12,510 nt of DNA from Parachlamydiaceae bacterium (GCA_013815395.1 JACDGH010000049.1:1-12510); one strand, 5' to 3'; shown: positions 6,917-12,510, counted from the stretch's first letter. Numbers and translations are program-made. The notes: generated by a model not told the origin, from the sequence alone.

Positions 6917-6993
6917 TTTTTTCCTATTATTTGATTAGTCGGAATAGCTAAAGGGATAGAAGATTCTTCGTGGATGCATCAGATAATTCCCAT
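6917..6993 (-). pseudogene. Decayed N-terminal fragment of a paralogue of the 7590-7907 gene
   Basis: Read on the minus strand from an ATG at 6991-6993, the frame gives MGII, a TGA stop, then CIHEESSIPLAIPTNQ and a second TGA overlapping the ATG of the next gene. The intact paralogue reads NEEPYIPLATANN at the matching place, and the DNA around TATCCCTTTAGCTA is identical. The upstream promoter region is also shared. So the first 20 or so codons of a copy survive here with an in-frame stop, ahead of a gene that has its own start. Short and judged by eye. Confidence 0.5.
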
Positions 6994-7028
6994 GATTCGA
7001 TAATATTTTTTCCAGTTTGTTGAGTGAG

Positions 7029-7057
7029 TTTATAACATGTGATCTTTATGCTGTCAA
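7029..7057 (-). promoter_or_regulatory. Consensus promoter upstream of paralogue A
   Basis: Minus-strand TTGACA (7052-7057), a 17-bp spacer and TATAAA (7029-7034). The same arrangement, with similar spacer bases, is found before paralogue B (7940-7968). Transcription would begin near 7022, giving a leader of about 105 bases that includes the decayed fragment. Confidence 0.7.
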
Positions 7058-7077
7058 CCTCTCTCAACTACATTGAA

Positions 7078-7113
7078 GAAGTAGCATTTTGATAGGAAAT
7101 CTTTTAGATTTTG
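7078..7113 (-). repeat. Conserved upstream block, copy 1 (in front of paralogue A)
   Basis: 36 bp nearly identical to 7986-8022: two substitutions side by side and one single-base gap. It contains AAAATGCTACTTC and CTAAAAGATTTC read on the minus strand. It lies 20 bp upstream of the -35 box. This may be a binding site for a shared regulator or simply a duplicated remnant. Confidence 0.75.
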
Positions 7114-7190
7114 ATAAGTCGACTGTGACTGCTATTTATCTTGGCCTTGCAATGATACGAAGATAGTATAGTTATTATGGATGCTAATAT

Positions 7191-7313
7191 CTATGGACCA
7201 TCTAGTTGACAGGGAGCATCCGTAAATGGATAATTGCCTTTTGCGAAGCCCCTGGAGTGCGTCGGCTTCGCCGCGCCCATCAATTCACGAGGTCGATTAA
7301 AGCGGAATACCAT
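7191..7313 (-). other. GC-rich islet with a 40-codon open frame and an 8-bp inverted repeat
   Basis: About 7240-7310 is clearly richer in G and C than the rest of the window. On the minus strand a 40-codon frame begins MVFRFNRPRELMGAAKP and ends at 7191; it has no ribosome site. Inside, GCGAAGCC (7243-7250) pairs with GGCTTCGC (7264-7271) around a 13-base loop. The composition suggests imported or repeat-family DNA, perhaps the remnant of a mobile element. I do not recognise the peptide and do not claim that it is made. Confidence 0.4.
7206..7234 (+). promoter_or_regulatory. Plus-strand consensus promoter with no gene behind it
   Basis: TTGACA (7206-7211), a 17-bp spacer and GATAAT (7229-7234): a perfect -35 and a 5/6 match to the -10. 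Transcription from about 7241 would run through the GC-rich hairpin and into the long palindrome. There is no plus-strand gene until 8102, so any product would be non-coding. Confidence 0.5.
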
Positions 7314-7345
7314 AATTTCGCAATAAAAATTTTTTAGCTTTTTCT

Positions 7346-7353
7346 GCTATAAT
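7346..7353 (+). promoter_or_regulatory. Possible extended -10 promoter at the edge of the long palindrome
   Basis: TG (7345-7346), one base, then TATAAT (7348-7353) on the plus strand. It would start a transcript near 7360, almost exactly where the palindrome begins. There is no good -35 box, and perfect -10 matches are common by chance in AT-rich DNA. Confidence 0.3.
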
Positions 7354-7364
7354 ACGGGGCGGGA

Positions 7365-7562
7365 CTAAGCTGGCCAATTTAGCTGGTTTATAGCTAAAAT
7401 TATTCACTAAACCATGTTCCTATTTTGTTCCTGGCAAGACGCCTGGCTACCTTGGTTTTGGGTGGCCTAGCCAAGGTAGCCAAGGCGTCTCGCCTTGGAA
7501 TAAAATTGAACATATTTTACGGGGTGATTTTAGCTAAAAAATACCTATATTAACCAGCTAGG
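7365..7562. repeat. 198-bp imperfect palindrome (candidate MITE-like element or structured RNA)
   Basis: The left arm 7365-7455 and right arm 7471-7562 are reverse complements with mismatches and a few one-base bulges. The best-paired parts are the inner 19 bp (AGACGCCTGGCTACCTTGG, 7437-7455, against 7471-7490 with one extra base), an ATTTTGTTCC-type segment, and ATTTTAGCTA, which is exact. The outer 36 bp align without gaps at about 75 percent. The loop is 15 bases. Arms of about 90 bp around a small loop are typical of miniature inverted-repeat elements or of a long RNA hairpin. No transposase and no clear target duplication were found. Confidence 0.65.
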
Positions 7563-7582
7563 GGACGCCTAAGGCTGGTTAA
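7550..7582 (-). terminator. Terminator-like hairpin after paralogue B
   Basis: TTAACCAGC (7550-7558) pairs exactly with GCTGGTTAA (7574-7582), and an inner TAGG/CCTA adds four more pairs. It begins 7 bases past the stop of the 7590-7907 gene. On the minus strand a run of six T follows about 7 bases later. It overlaps the outer end of the long palindrome, so it may be part of that element and serve as a terminator for either strand. Confidence 0.55.
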
Positions 7583-7589
7583 CAGAATT

Positions 7590-7907
7590 TTATCTCAGGA
7601 TAGGGGAGGAAGGTTGATTTCTTAAGATTGAAAAACCTATGTGCATCATTTTTAAAGAAATTATATCAATTACACCAAACATACCGGCTAAGGCATAGTT
7701 AGGAGGGTTAAGATTAACAGCACTTATTAACCGCCAAGTACTTATAGCTACACCCAAGCCACCTCCGACTATTTTAAAAAAAATTTCACATTTTCGCTCT
7801 GTTTCACTTCGACACGTACATATACTAGATCTTCTTAGATTATTGGCTGTAGCTAAAGGGATATAAGGCTCTTCATTAGGACGAACAGATATTTGTTGTA
7901 ATTCCAT
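7590..7907 (-). CDS. Small two-helix membrane protein, Inc-like paralogue B
   Basis: 105 residues of no named family. A polar N-terminus (1-40) has NEEPYIPLATANNL and three Cys (C30, C32, C40). Two hydrophobic segments (about 42-63 and 71-95) are separated by a short loop with NPPN, then a short tail ends SSPILR. The paired-helix layout is the bilobed hydrophobic domain of chlamydial inclusion-membrane proteins; this is an inference from topology only. It is a diverged paralogue of the 6605-6916 product, with which it shares promoter and upstream block. The ribosome site is weak (GAGAG). A hairpin lies just after the stop. The alternative is an ordinary small inner-membrane protein. Confidence 0.65.
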   Translation of the reverse strand: MELQQISVRPNEEPYIPLATANNLRRSSICTCRSETERKCEIFFKIVGGGLGVAISTWRLISAVNLNPPNYALAGMFGVIDIISLKMMHIGFSILRNQPSSPILR

Positions 7908-7939
7908 AATTTTTTCTCTCGTTTGTTTTTTCAGGAAGC

Positions 7940-7968
7940 TTATAGCATGTAATCTTTTACACTGTCAA
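7940..7968 (-). promoter_or_regulatory. Consensus promoter of paralogue B
   Basis: Minus-strand TTGACA (7963-7968), a 17-bp spacer and CTATAA (7940-7945), with TG just upstream of the -10. Transcription would start near 7933, about 26 bases before the ATG. It matches the promoter before paralogue A, including ACATG in the spacer. Confidence 0.7.
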
Positions 7969-7985
7969 TCGCTTTAGACTAGAAT

Positions 7986-8022
7986 GAAGTAGCATTTTGA
8001 TCAGAAATCTTTTAGAATTTTG
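7986..8022 (-). repeat. Conserved upstream block, copy 2 (in front of paralogue B)
   Basis: 37 bp matching 7078-7113 with two substitutions and one extra base. It lies 17 bp upstream of the -35 box. The space between block and -35 is not conserved, which suggests that the block itself is under selection or that the duplication is old. Confidence 0.75.
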
Positions 8023-8029
8023 TACAGAG

Positions 8030-8070
8030 CATTTAATCGCGACTTTTAAATGTGGCTAGTTTTGTATTAT
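8030..8070 (+). promoter_or_regulatory. Weak promoter and inverted repeat ahead of the mrp-ytg operon
   Basis: TATTAT (8065-8070) is a fair -10, but the -35 region 17 bp upstream is poor. CATTTAA (8030-8036) and TTAAATG (8046-8052) form a 7-bp inverted repeat with a 9-base gap that covers this -35. Because only 22 bp separate the DUF971 gene from ytgA, this is the most likely place for the operon's control region, and the repeat is a candidate operator for the YtgR-type repressor encoded downstream. AT-rich repeats of this length can arise by chance. Confidence 0.3.
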
Positions 8071-8101
8071 GCGCTAAGACTTTGATATCAGGGAGAGCTA
8101 T

Positions 8102-8962
8102 ATGCCTTTAAAAATGTTTGATTCGAAGAAAAAAGCGGCCCCTTTGTCCAGCATCAAAAATATTGTCGCCATTGCTGCCGGAAAAGGAGGAGTGGGCAAG
8201 TCCACTGTAACTGTTAACTTAGCCTTGGCGTTGCAGCGATCCGGATATAGTGTAGGTATTATGGATACAGATATTTATGGTCCTTCTATCCGAAAAATGC
8301 TGCCTGAAGATATTTTACCCGGACAAAATGGTGAGATTCTTATTCCTGCCATTTGCCAGGGTATAAAAATGATTTCTATGGCATACTTCCGAAAAGAAAA
8401 TGAAGCCGCGGCAGTACGAGCGCCAATTGCAAATGGGATCATTATTCAATTTATCAAAACAGTGCAATGGGGAGAACTTGATTTTTTACTGATTGATTTT
8501 CCACCAGGTACAGGTGATATCCAATTGACTTTGGCGCAACAGGCTAACCTAAACGGTGCTATTTTAGTAACTACACCTCAAGAAGTTGCTTTACTAGATG
8601 TTCGAAAAGCCGCAAACTTATTTAGTCAAGTAAAAGTACCTGTCATAGGTATAGTGGAAAATATGAGTTATTATCAAAAAGATGCCGATAGTGAAAAAGT
8701 TTATTTATTTGGTCAGGGCGGAGGGGAGCGTTTAGCTCAGGAAATGAAGGTATCTCTTCTTGGAAGCATTCCGGTGGATTCGGCGATTAGTCGCTGTGGA
8801 GATGAGGGGAAATCGCTTTTTTCTGAAAGCGAATATTCTTCAGGGGGTGTACAGGCCTTTTTTGACCTGGCGAAGACCTTTTTAAAACAAATGGTAAGCG
8901 ACAAAGAACGATCATCGAATGAGTTAGGATCTTTTGAGATCATATGGAAGGAAATGCCATGA
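8102..8962 (+). CDS. Mrp/ApbC/NBP35-family P-loop ATPase lacking the Fe-S CxxC motif
   Basis: A 286-residue cytosolic ATPase of the MinD/Mrp superfamily. The deviant Walker A GKGGVGKST is at 27-35, switch I DTDIYGPS at 55-62, Walker B-like LLIDFPPGTGD at 129-139, and VTTPQEVALLDVRKA at 156-170. IVENMSYYQK at 184-193 is the Mrp signature. Mrp proteins normally carry CxxC right after ENMS and use it to hold a bridging [4Fe-4S] cluster; here the place reads YYQKDADSEK and the whole protein has only C85 and C232. The usual WRGP motif is VRAP. The N-terminal DUF59/MIP18 domain of many bacterial Mrps is absent. The start has GGGAG 6 bases upstream. It overlaps the DUF971 gene and leads the ytg operon. 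A normal Fe-S carrier role is therefore uncertain. Confidence 0.85.
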   Translation: MPLKMFDSKKKAAPLSSIKNIVAIAAGKGGVGKSTVTVNLALALQRSGYSVGIMDTDIYGPSIRKMLPEDILPGQNGEILIPAICQGIKMISMAYFRKENEAAAVRAPIANGIIIQFIKTVQWGELDFLLIDFPPGTGDIQLTLAQQANLNGAILVTTPQEVALLDVRKAANLFSQVKVPVIGIVENMSYYQKDADSEKVYLFGQGGGERLAQEMKVSLLGSIPVDSAISRCGDEGKSLFSESEYSSGGVQAFFDLAKTFLKQMVSDKERSSNELGSFEIIWKEMP

Positions 8963-9252
8963 ATGACCAATTTATGCAGATTAAAAGGTTAGAGCAGATG
9001 GATAATCATACATTTACGATTGAGTGGAGCGACGGGCAAGTAAATGATTATCATTTAAGTACATTACAGCAACGTTGTCCTTGCGCCAATTGTACAGATG
9101 AACAGACTGGCAAGCGCCGTGTGGGTATTAAAAATATTGAAAATGTGGGCGCCCAACGAATTGTTAGTGTCGGAAGATATGCTTTAAGAGTATACTTTAC
9201 TTCAGGATGTTCGGCTGGAATTTTCGGTTTTGATATGTTAAGGAATCTCTAA
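8959..9252 (+). CDS. DUF971 protein (gamma-butyrobetaine hydroxylase N-terminal-like domain), Mrp partner
   Basis: 97 residues from the ATG at 8959, which overlaps the TGA of the Mrp gene (ATGA, translational coupling) and has AAGGA at a good distance; an in-frame ATG at 8944 is less well placed. The stand-alone domain has the WSDGQ strand (23-27), the metal knuckle RCPCANC (C40, C42, C45) and the C-terminal GIFGFDMLR. In this fold three Cys and a later His usually bind zinc. The position of that His, in a 'dGHxxGIys' context, is C84 here (SGCSAGIFG), so the site would be four Cys. DUF971 is fused to Mrp in the plant Fe-S protein HCF101, which supports a joint role. Exact function is not known. 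Confidence 0.8.
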   Translation: MNDQFMQIKRLEQMDNHTFTIEWSDGQVNDYHLSTLQQRCPCANCTDEQTGKRRVGIKNIENVGAQRIVSVGRYALRVYFTSGCSAGIFGFDMLRNL

Positions 9253-9274
9253 ACAATCTAATGTTAAGTGATCT

Positions 9275-10273
9275 ATGAAACAGTTTTTACAATTGATTGT
9301 TGTTGGAATGTTGTTATCCCTTGTAGGGTGCTCCTGCGATGAACGCACTTATCGTGTCCAAGCTTTACAGCAATGGATGATGCCAAATGGAAAGCTTAAA
9401 GCACTTTCGACAACTGCTATGATCAATGATCTCGTCCAAGAAGTTGGGGGAGAAAATGTGGATGCCTTGACATTAATCATTGGGGAACTGGATCCTCATT
9501 CTTACCAGCTTGTTAAGGGTGACGATGAGAAGTTAGTTTTTGGCGACTTGATTTTTTATAATGGTCTTGGTTTAGAGCATGGTCCCAGTTTACAAGGATT
9601 TCTGCTAAATCAATCCAAGGCGATTGCTTTAGGAGACAAAATACAAAATGCGGATCCTGCACTAATCATTTCTTATAAAGGACAGGTAGATCCCCATATT
9701 TGGATGGATGTTTCATTATGGGCTAAAACTGTACATTACATTGTAGAAGCTCTCAGCAAAAAAGATCCGGTGCATGCCGAAGCATATCGACTCAATGGAG
9801 AAAAACTTGTTCAAAACATGATGCTTGAACATGCAAACATAAGAGATGAACTTCAAGCGATTCCATCGGTCAAGCGCTATTTGGTCACTAGTCATGATGC
9901 TTTCAATTATTTTACACGTGCATACCTTGCAGAGACTGAAGAAAGTGTGCCAGCTTGGCAGGAACGCTTTGCTGCGCCCGAAGGTCTGGCCCCTGACAGT
10001 CAATTAAGTGCTAAAGATATACAAGAAATTATTAATCATCTAAAAAAATACAATATCCGGGTGATTTTTCCGGAATCGAATATTAGCAGGGATTCCATTC
10101 GCAAAATTGTGCAGGCAGCCAAAGAAAAAGGCTTAGATGTCAAAATAGCAACTATCCCTTTATTTGCTGATGCCATGGGGAAAAAGGGTTCTGACGGAGA
10201 TACTTATTTGAAAATGATCAAACACAATGCAAAAATCATTGCTTCCTACCTTGAACATAATGGCAATGGTTAG
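9275..10273 (+). CDS. ytgA: Metal ABC transporter substrate-binding lipoprotein (TroA/ZnuA family, YtgA)
   Basis: A 332-residue cluster-9 solute-binding protein that captures Mn, Fe or Zn in the periplasm and delivers it to YtgBCD. The signal peptide ends in lipobox LVGC (Cys19, followed by a second Cys at 21). The four expected metal ligands are visible: H75 in DPHSY, H141 in DPHIWMD, H207 in TSHDAF and D299 in FADAMG. A long helix (about 147-196) links the two lobes. The His-rich loop typical of zinc-specific ZnuA is absent, which favours Mn/Fe over Zn. The length is normal. The ribosome site is weak; only 22 bp separate it from the DUF971 gene, so it is probably co-transcribed with mrp. 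Confidence 0.92.
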   Translation: MKQFLQLIVVGMLLSLVGCSCDERTYRVQALQQWMMPNGKLKALSTTAMINDLVQEVGGENVDALTLIIGELDPHSYQLVKGDDEKLVFGDLIFYNGLGLEHGPSLQGFLLNQSKAIALGDKIQNADPALIISYKGQVDPHIWMDVSLWAKTVHYIVEALSKKDPVHAEAYRLNGEKLVQNMMLEHANIRDELQAIPSVKRYLVTSHDAFNYFTRAYLAETEESVPAWQERFAAPEGLAPDSQLSAKDIQEIINHLKKYNIRVIFPESNISRDSIRKIVQAAKEKGLDVKIATIPLFADAMGKKGSDGDTYLKMIKHNAKIIASYLEHNGNG

Positions 10274-10282
10274 GTTTAATAT

Positions 10283-11083
10283 ATGATCAAGCATCATCCT
10301 TTACAAAACACCTCCTCGTTAGCACTTGAGGTACACCAGCTTAGTGTTAATTATGACAAAATTCCGGTGCTTTGGGATATTACCTTGGAAATTGAGCCGG
10401 GAAAAATTGTAGGCATTGTGGGACCTAATGGGGCTGGAAAAAGCACTTTCATTAAAACTGCTTTAGGTCTGCTTCAGCCCATATCAGGTAAGATAGAATT
10501 TTTTGGACAGCCTTTAAAAAATGTGCGGCGGCGTATCGCTTATGTGCCTCAGAGGGAAACTGTTGATTGGGATTTCCCTATAACTGTGCGTGACTTAGTA
10601 TTAATGGGACGCTATGGGACTTTGGGGGTTTTTCAGTGGCCACGACAATCTGATTACACAGCCGTAGAGCATTGTTTAGGGATTGTGGGCATGTCAGGCT
10701 ATGCCAGCCGACAGATCAGCCAGCTTTCTGGGGGACAACAGCAGCGCGTATTTATTGCCCGGGCTTTGGTGCAGGAAGCAGATGTATATTTTATGGATGA
10801 GCCCTTTGCCGGCATCGATATGGCAACCGAAACAGTAATTATGAATATTTTACGTCAGCTTAAGGAAAAGGGTAAGACTGTATTTGTAGTCCATCATGAT
10901 TTAAATACAGTGGAGAATTATTTTGACTGGCTCATCATGTTGAACATGCGCTTAATTGCCTGTGGACCTGTAACAGAAGTTTTTAATCCCGACACATTAA
11001 ATGCTACATTTGGAAAAAGCTATGCTCTCTTTGATGCAGCCTTAAAATTGTCGCAGCATAAAACAAAAGGGATGCCCGAATAA
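10283..11083 (+). CDS. ytgB: Metal ABC transporter ATP-binding protein (YtgB)
   Basis: A 266-residue ABC ATPase that powers metal import from the cytosolic face. All motifs are present: Walker A GPNGAGKST (47-55), Q-loop Q90 in YVPQRE, signature LSGGQQQR (148-155), Walker B VYFMDE (168-173), D-loop and H-loop H205 (VVHHD). The DWDFPITVRDLVLMGRYG stretch after the Q-loop is typical of the Mn/Zn/Fe (MntB/ZnuC) branch. A short N-terminal extension (1-13) precedes the domain. It begins 9 bp after ytgA and ends 4 bp before the permease gene. It should dimerise and serve both the YtgC and YtgD permeases. Confidence 0.92.
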   Translation: MIKHHPLQNTSSLALEVHQLSVNYDKIPVLWDITLEIEPGKIVGIVGPNGAGKSTFIKTALGLLQPISGKIEFFGQPLKNVRRRIAYVPQRETVDWDFPITVRDLVLMGRYGTLGVFQWPRQSDYTAVEHCLGIVGMSGYASRQISQLSGGQQQRVFIARALVQEADVYFMDEPFAGIDMATETVIMNILRQLKEKGKTVFVVHHDLNTVENYFDWLIMLNMRLIACGPVTEVFNPDTLNATFGKSYALFDAALKLSQHKTKGMPE

Positions 11084-11087
11084 TCTG

Positions 11088-12431
11088 ATGTCAGAATCTA
11101 TCTTGTACTATTTTACCGATGCAGTATTAAGAGCACCTACGATTGGTTGTATGTTGATGTGCTTTGCAGCTGCACTAGTAGGTGTTATTGTATTTTTAAG
11201 AAAGCAGTCCTTATTAGGCGAATCTCTTTCCCATGCCGCTTACCCCGGTGTAATCATTGGAGTGCTCTTTGCCGGAATTTTATCTTTAAATGAAGAACAA
11301 GAGACTAGTCTTGCAATTTTAATCATGTTCGGTGCTTTTTTAAGCACAATAGCTGGACTGTGGGCGATTAATTTTTTGGAACGTCGTCTGAACGTGCGAA
11401 GCGATTCTGCCTTATGCTTTGTATTATCAGCATTTTTTGGAATAGGTTTAACACTGGCAAGTGAAGTGCAATTTTCTTATTCTACATTGTATCGTCAGGT
11501 GCAAGTGTATCTTTATGGGCAAGCTGCGACTATGACGGATGTCTACATTGTTATTTATGGAGCACTCTCAATCATCGTGCTTTTAGTTGTGATATTTTTT
11601 TATAAAGAGATTCAAGCAATTTCATTTGATCGCAATTATGCGCAAAGTTTAGGTATTAACACCAAAGGGATAGATGCGATCATATTTATTTTGATCGTAT
11701 TTGCGGTTGTGATTGGTATCCGTTCTGTAGGTGTTGTGTTAATGTCGGCTATGCTCATAGCCCCCGCTGCGGCAGCGCGTCAATTCACCAATAAGTTATA
11801 TTTAATGTTTGCTTTAGCTGGTTTTTTTGGACTTCTAAGTGGATTTTTTGGAAATTATTTTTCTGTAGAATGGACCAATTCATTGGCGATTATGTATCCA
11901 ACAGCCAAATTAACATTGCCTACAGGACCAATGATTGTCATGGTGGCATCATTCATCTGTCTTATCTCCTTATTATTTGCGCCTAATCGAGGTTTAATGT
12001 TGCGCTTGGCACGCATTGGTCGCTTTCGTTACAAGTGTGTCTGTGAAAATGTTTTAAAGGCCATATGGCGTCAGGATGTCAATGGTGAAGTGGCTTTTGA
12101 AGCCATAGCCAAATATCAAAGCTCCTCTTCCTTATATCTGCGCTGCATCTTATTAAGCCTCGCGCATCAAGGTTGGGTAGATCATTCTTCGAGCGGATTT
12201 TATCAATTAACACCTGAAGGGCGTTTGTGGGCAGCGCGAATTGTACGCTTACACCGTTTATGGGAAGTGTATTTGGTTGATTATTTAGGTGTAGGCGCCG
12301 AACGGGTGCATCGCAATGCTGAGGAAATGGAACACATTATTACCCCCGAATTGGAACGGGAGCTCACACTGCTGTTAAAAGATCCCAAACAGGATCCTCA
12401 CCAGCAGCCGATTCCACCGAAGGAACTTTAA
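11088..12431 (+). CDS. ytgC: Metal ABC permease fused to a DtxR/MntR-like repressor (YtgCR)
   Basis: 447 residues with two parts. Residues 1-300 form an ABC-3 permease (ZnuB/TroC type) with about eight or nine membrane helices, including LLGESLSHAAYPGVIIG (42-58) and the conserved VGVVLMSAMLIAPAAAAR (214-231). Residues about 312-447 form a winged helix (AYxSSSSLYLR region, LTPEGRLWA at 374-382) and a DtxR-type dimerisation/metal domain: H389 and E393 in HRLWE, H408, then E412, E415 and H416 in NAEEMEH, ending DPHQQPIP. Compared with DtxR, E412 takes the place of Cys102, as in Mn-sensing MntR. In Chlamydia trachomatis the fusion is cleaved to release the repressor YtgR; cleavage here is inferred. 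No SH3 domain follows. Confidence 0.92.
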   Translation: MSESILYYFTDAVLRAPTIGCMLMCFAAALVGVIVFLRKQSLLGESLSHAAYPGVIIGVLFAGILSLNEEQETSLAILIMFGAFLSTIAGLWAINFLERRLNVRSDSALCFVLSAFFGIGLTLASEVQFSYSTLYRQVQVYLYGQAATMTDVYIVIYGALSIIVLLVVIFFYKEIQAISFDRNYAQSLGINTKGIDAIIFILIVFAVVIGIRSVGVVLMSAMLIAPAAAARQFTNKLYLMFALAGFFGLLSGFFGNYFSVEWTNSLAIMYPTAKLTLPTGPMIVMVASFICLISLLFAPNRGLMLRLARIGRFRYKCVCENVLKAIWRQDVNGEVAFEAIAKYQSSSSLYLRCILLSLAHQGWVDHSSSGFYQLTPEGRLWAARIVRLHRLWEVYLVDYLGVGAERVHRNAEEMEHIITPELERELTLLLKDPKQDPHQQPIPPKEL

Positions 12432-12434
12432 ATT

Positions 12435-12510
12435 ATGGACTCACAACATTATTTTAATCCATACACTGGAAAAACATTTTTTAAATTTATTATCGAGTTA
12501 TTTGTTCGTT
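12435..12510 (+). CDS. ytgD: Second metal ABC permease, N-terminus only (YtgD; runs off the window)
   Basis: Twenty-five codons (MDSQHYFNPYTGKTFFKFII then ELFVR) starting 3 bp after the ytgCR stop, with AAGGA 10 bases upstream. The NPYTGKTFFxF start is typical of ABC-3 permeases and the place matches ytgD in the chlamydial ytgABCD order. Too short for motif checks. Confidence 0.7.
   Translation, partial: MDSQHYFNPYTGKTFFKFIIELFVR

Noticed and set aside
8944..8958. Upstream ATG for the DUF971 protein
   Set aside because: The ATG at 8959 has AAGGA at the right distance and the classic ATGA overlap.
9716..10003. Minus-strand 95-codon frame inside ytgA
   Set aside because: It is antisense to a clearly conserved gene, with no ribosome site or recognisable product.

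Overview
This is AT-rich DNA, which I read as coming from an environmental chlamydia (Parachlamydiaceae-like, an amoeba symbiont). The best evidence is on the right: a metal ABC transporter operon of the chlamydial Ytg type. Its permease carries a C-terminal DtxR/MntR-like repressor domain, an architecture known as YtgCR from Chlamydiae. Two small proteins with paired hydrophobic helices (bilobed, as in chlamydial inclusion-membrane proteins) fit the same origin. The assignment is inference from gene content; no marker gene such as rRNA is present.

Layout. Everything from the left edge to about 7.9 kb is on the minus strand; everything from 8.1 kb on is on the plus strand, so the two halves diverge. 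(1) 1-239: the start of recJ, cut by the window edge, with its own consensus promoter. (2) 346-6319: a block of stress-type genes read leftward. In transcription order they are a BON-domain lipoprotein, a YflT/GSP17M-like glycine-rich protein, a 26-residue membrane peptide with a perfect Shine-Dalgarno site between two strong hairpins, a DUF892 (YciE-type) ferritin-like protein with a histone-like lysine tail, a FAD oxidoreductase with a Rieske domain (YhfW-like), a zinc-dependent dehydrogenase of the formaldehyde-dehydrogenase type, and a GS39-type short-chain dehydrogenase. Several resemble general stress proteins of Bacillus. (3) 6436-8022: two diverged paralogous small membrane proteins with near-identical promoters and a conserved upstream block of about 37 bp. 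A decayed copy of the N-terminal coding region lies in front of one of them. Between them is a gene-poor stretch holding a GC-rich islet, plus-strand promoter matches and a 198-bp imperfect palindrome. (4) 8030-12510: a tight plus-strand operon of an Mrp-like ATPase without the usual CxxC, a DUF971 protein overlapping it by 4 bp, then ytgA, ytgB, ytgCR and the start of ytgD.

How the genes fit together. The right half couples an Fe-S-carrier-like ATPase and its DUF971 partner to Mn/Fe/Zn import and to a built-in metal sensor. This suggests that metal uptake and Fe-S handling are expressed together. The left half looks like a transferable stress package (redox enzymes, ferritin-like and envelope proteins). 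The middle looks like a region of recent duplication and decay, and is the least explained part of the window.
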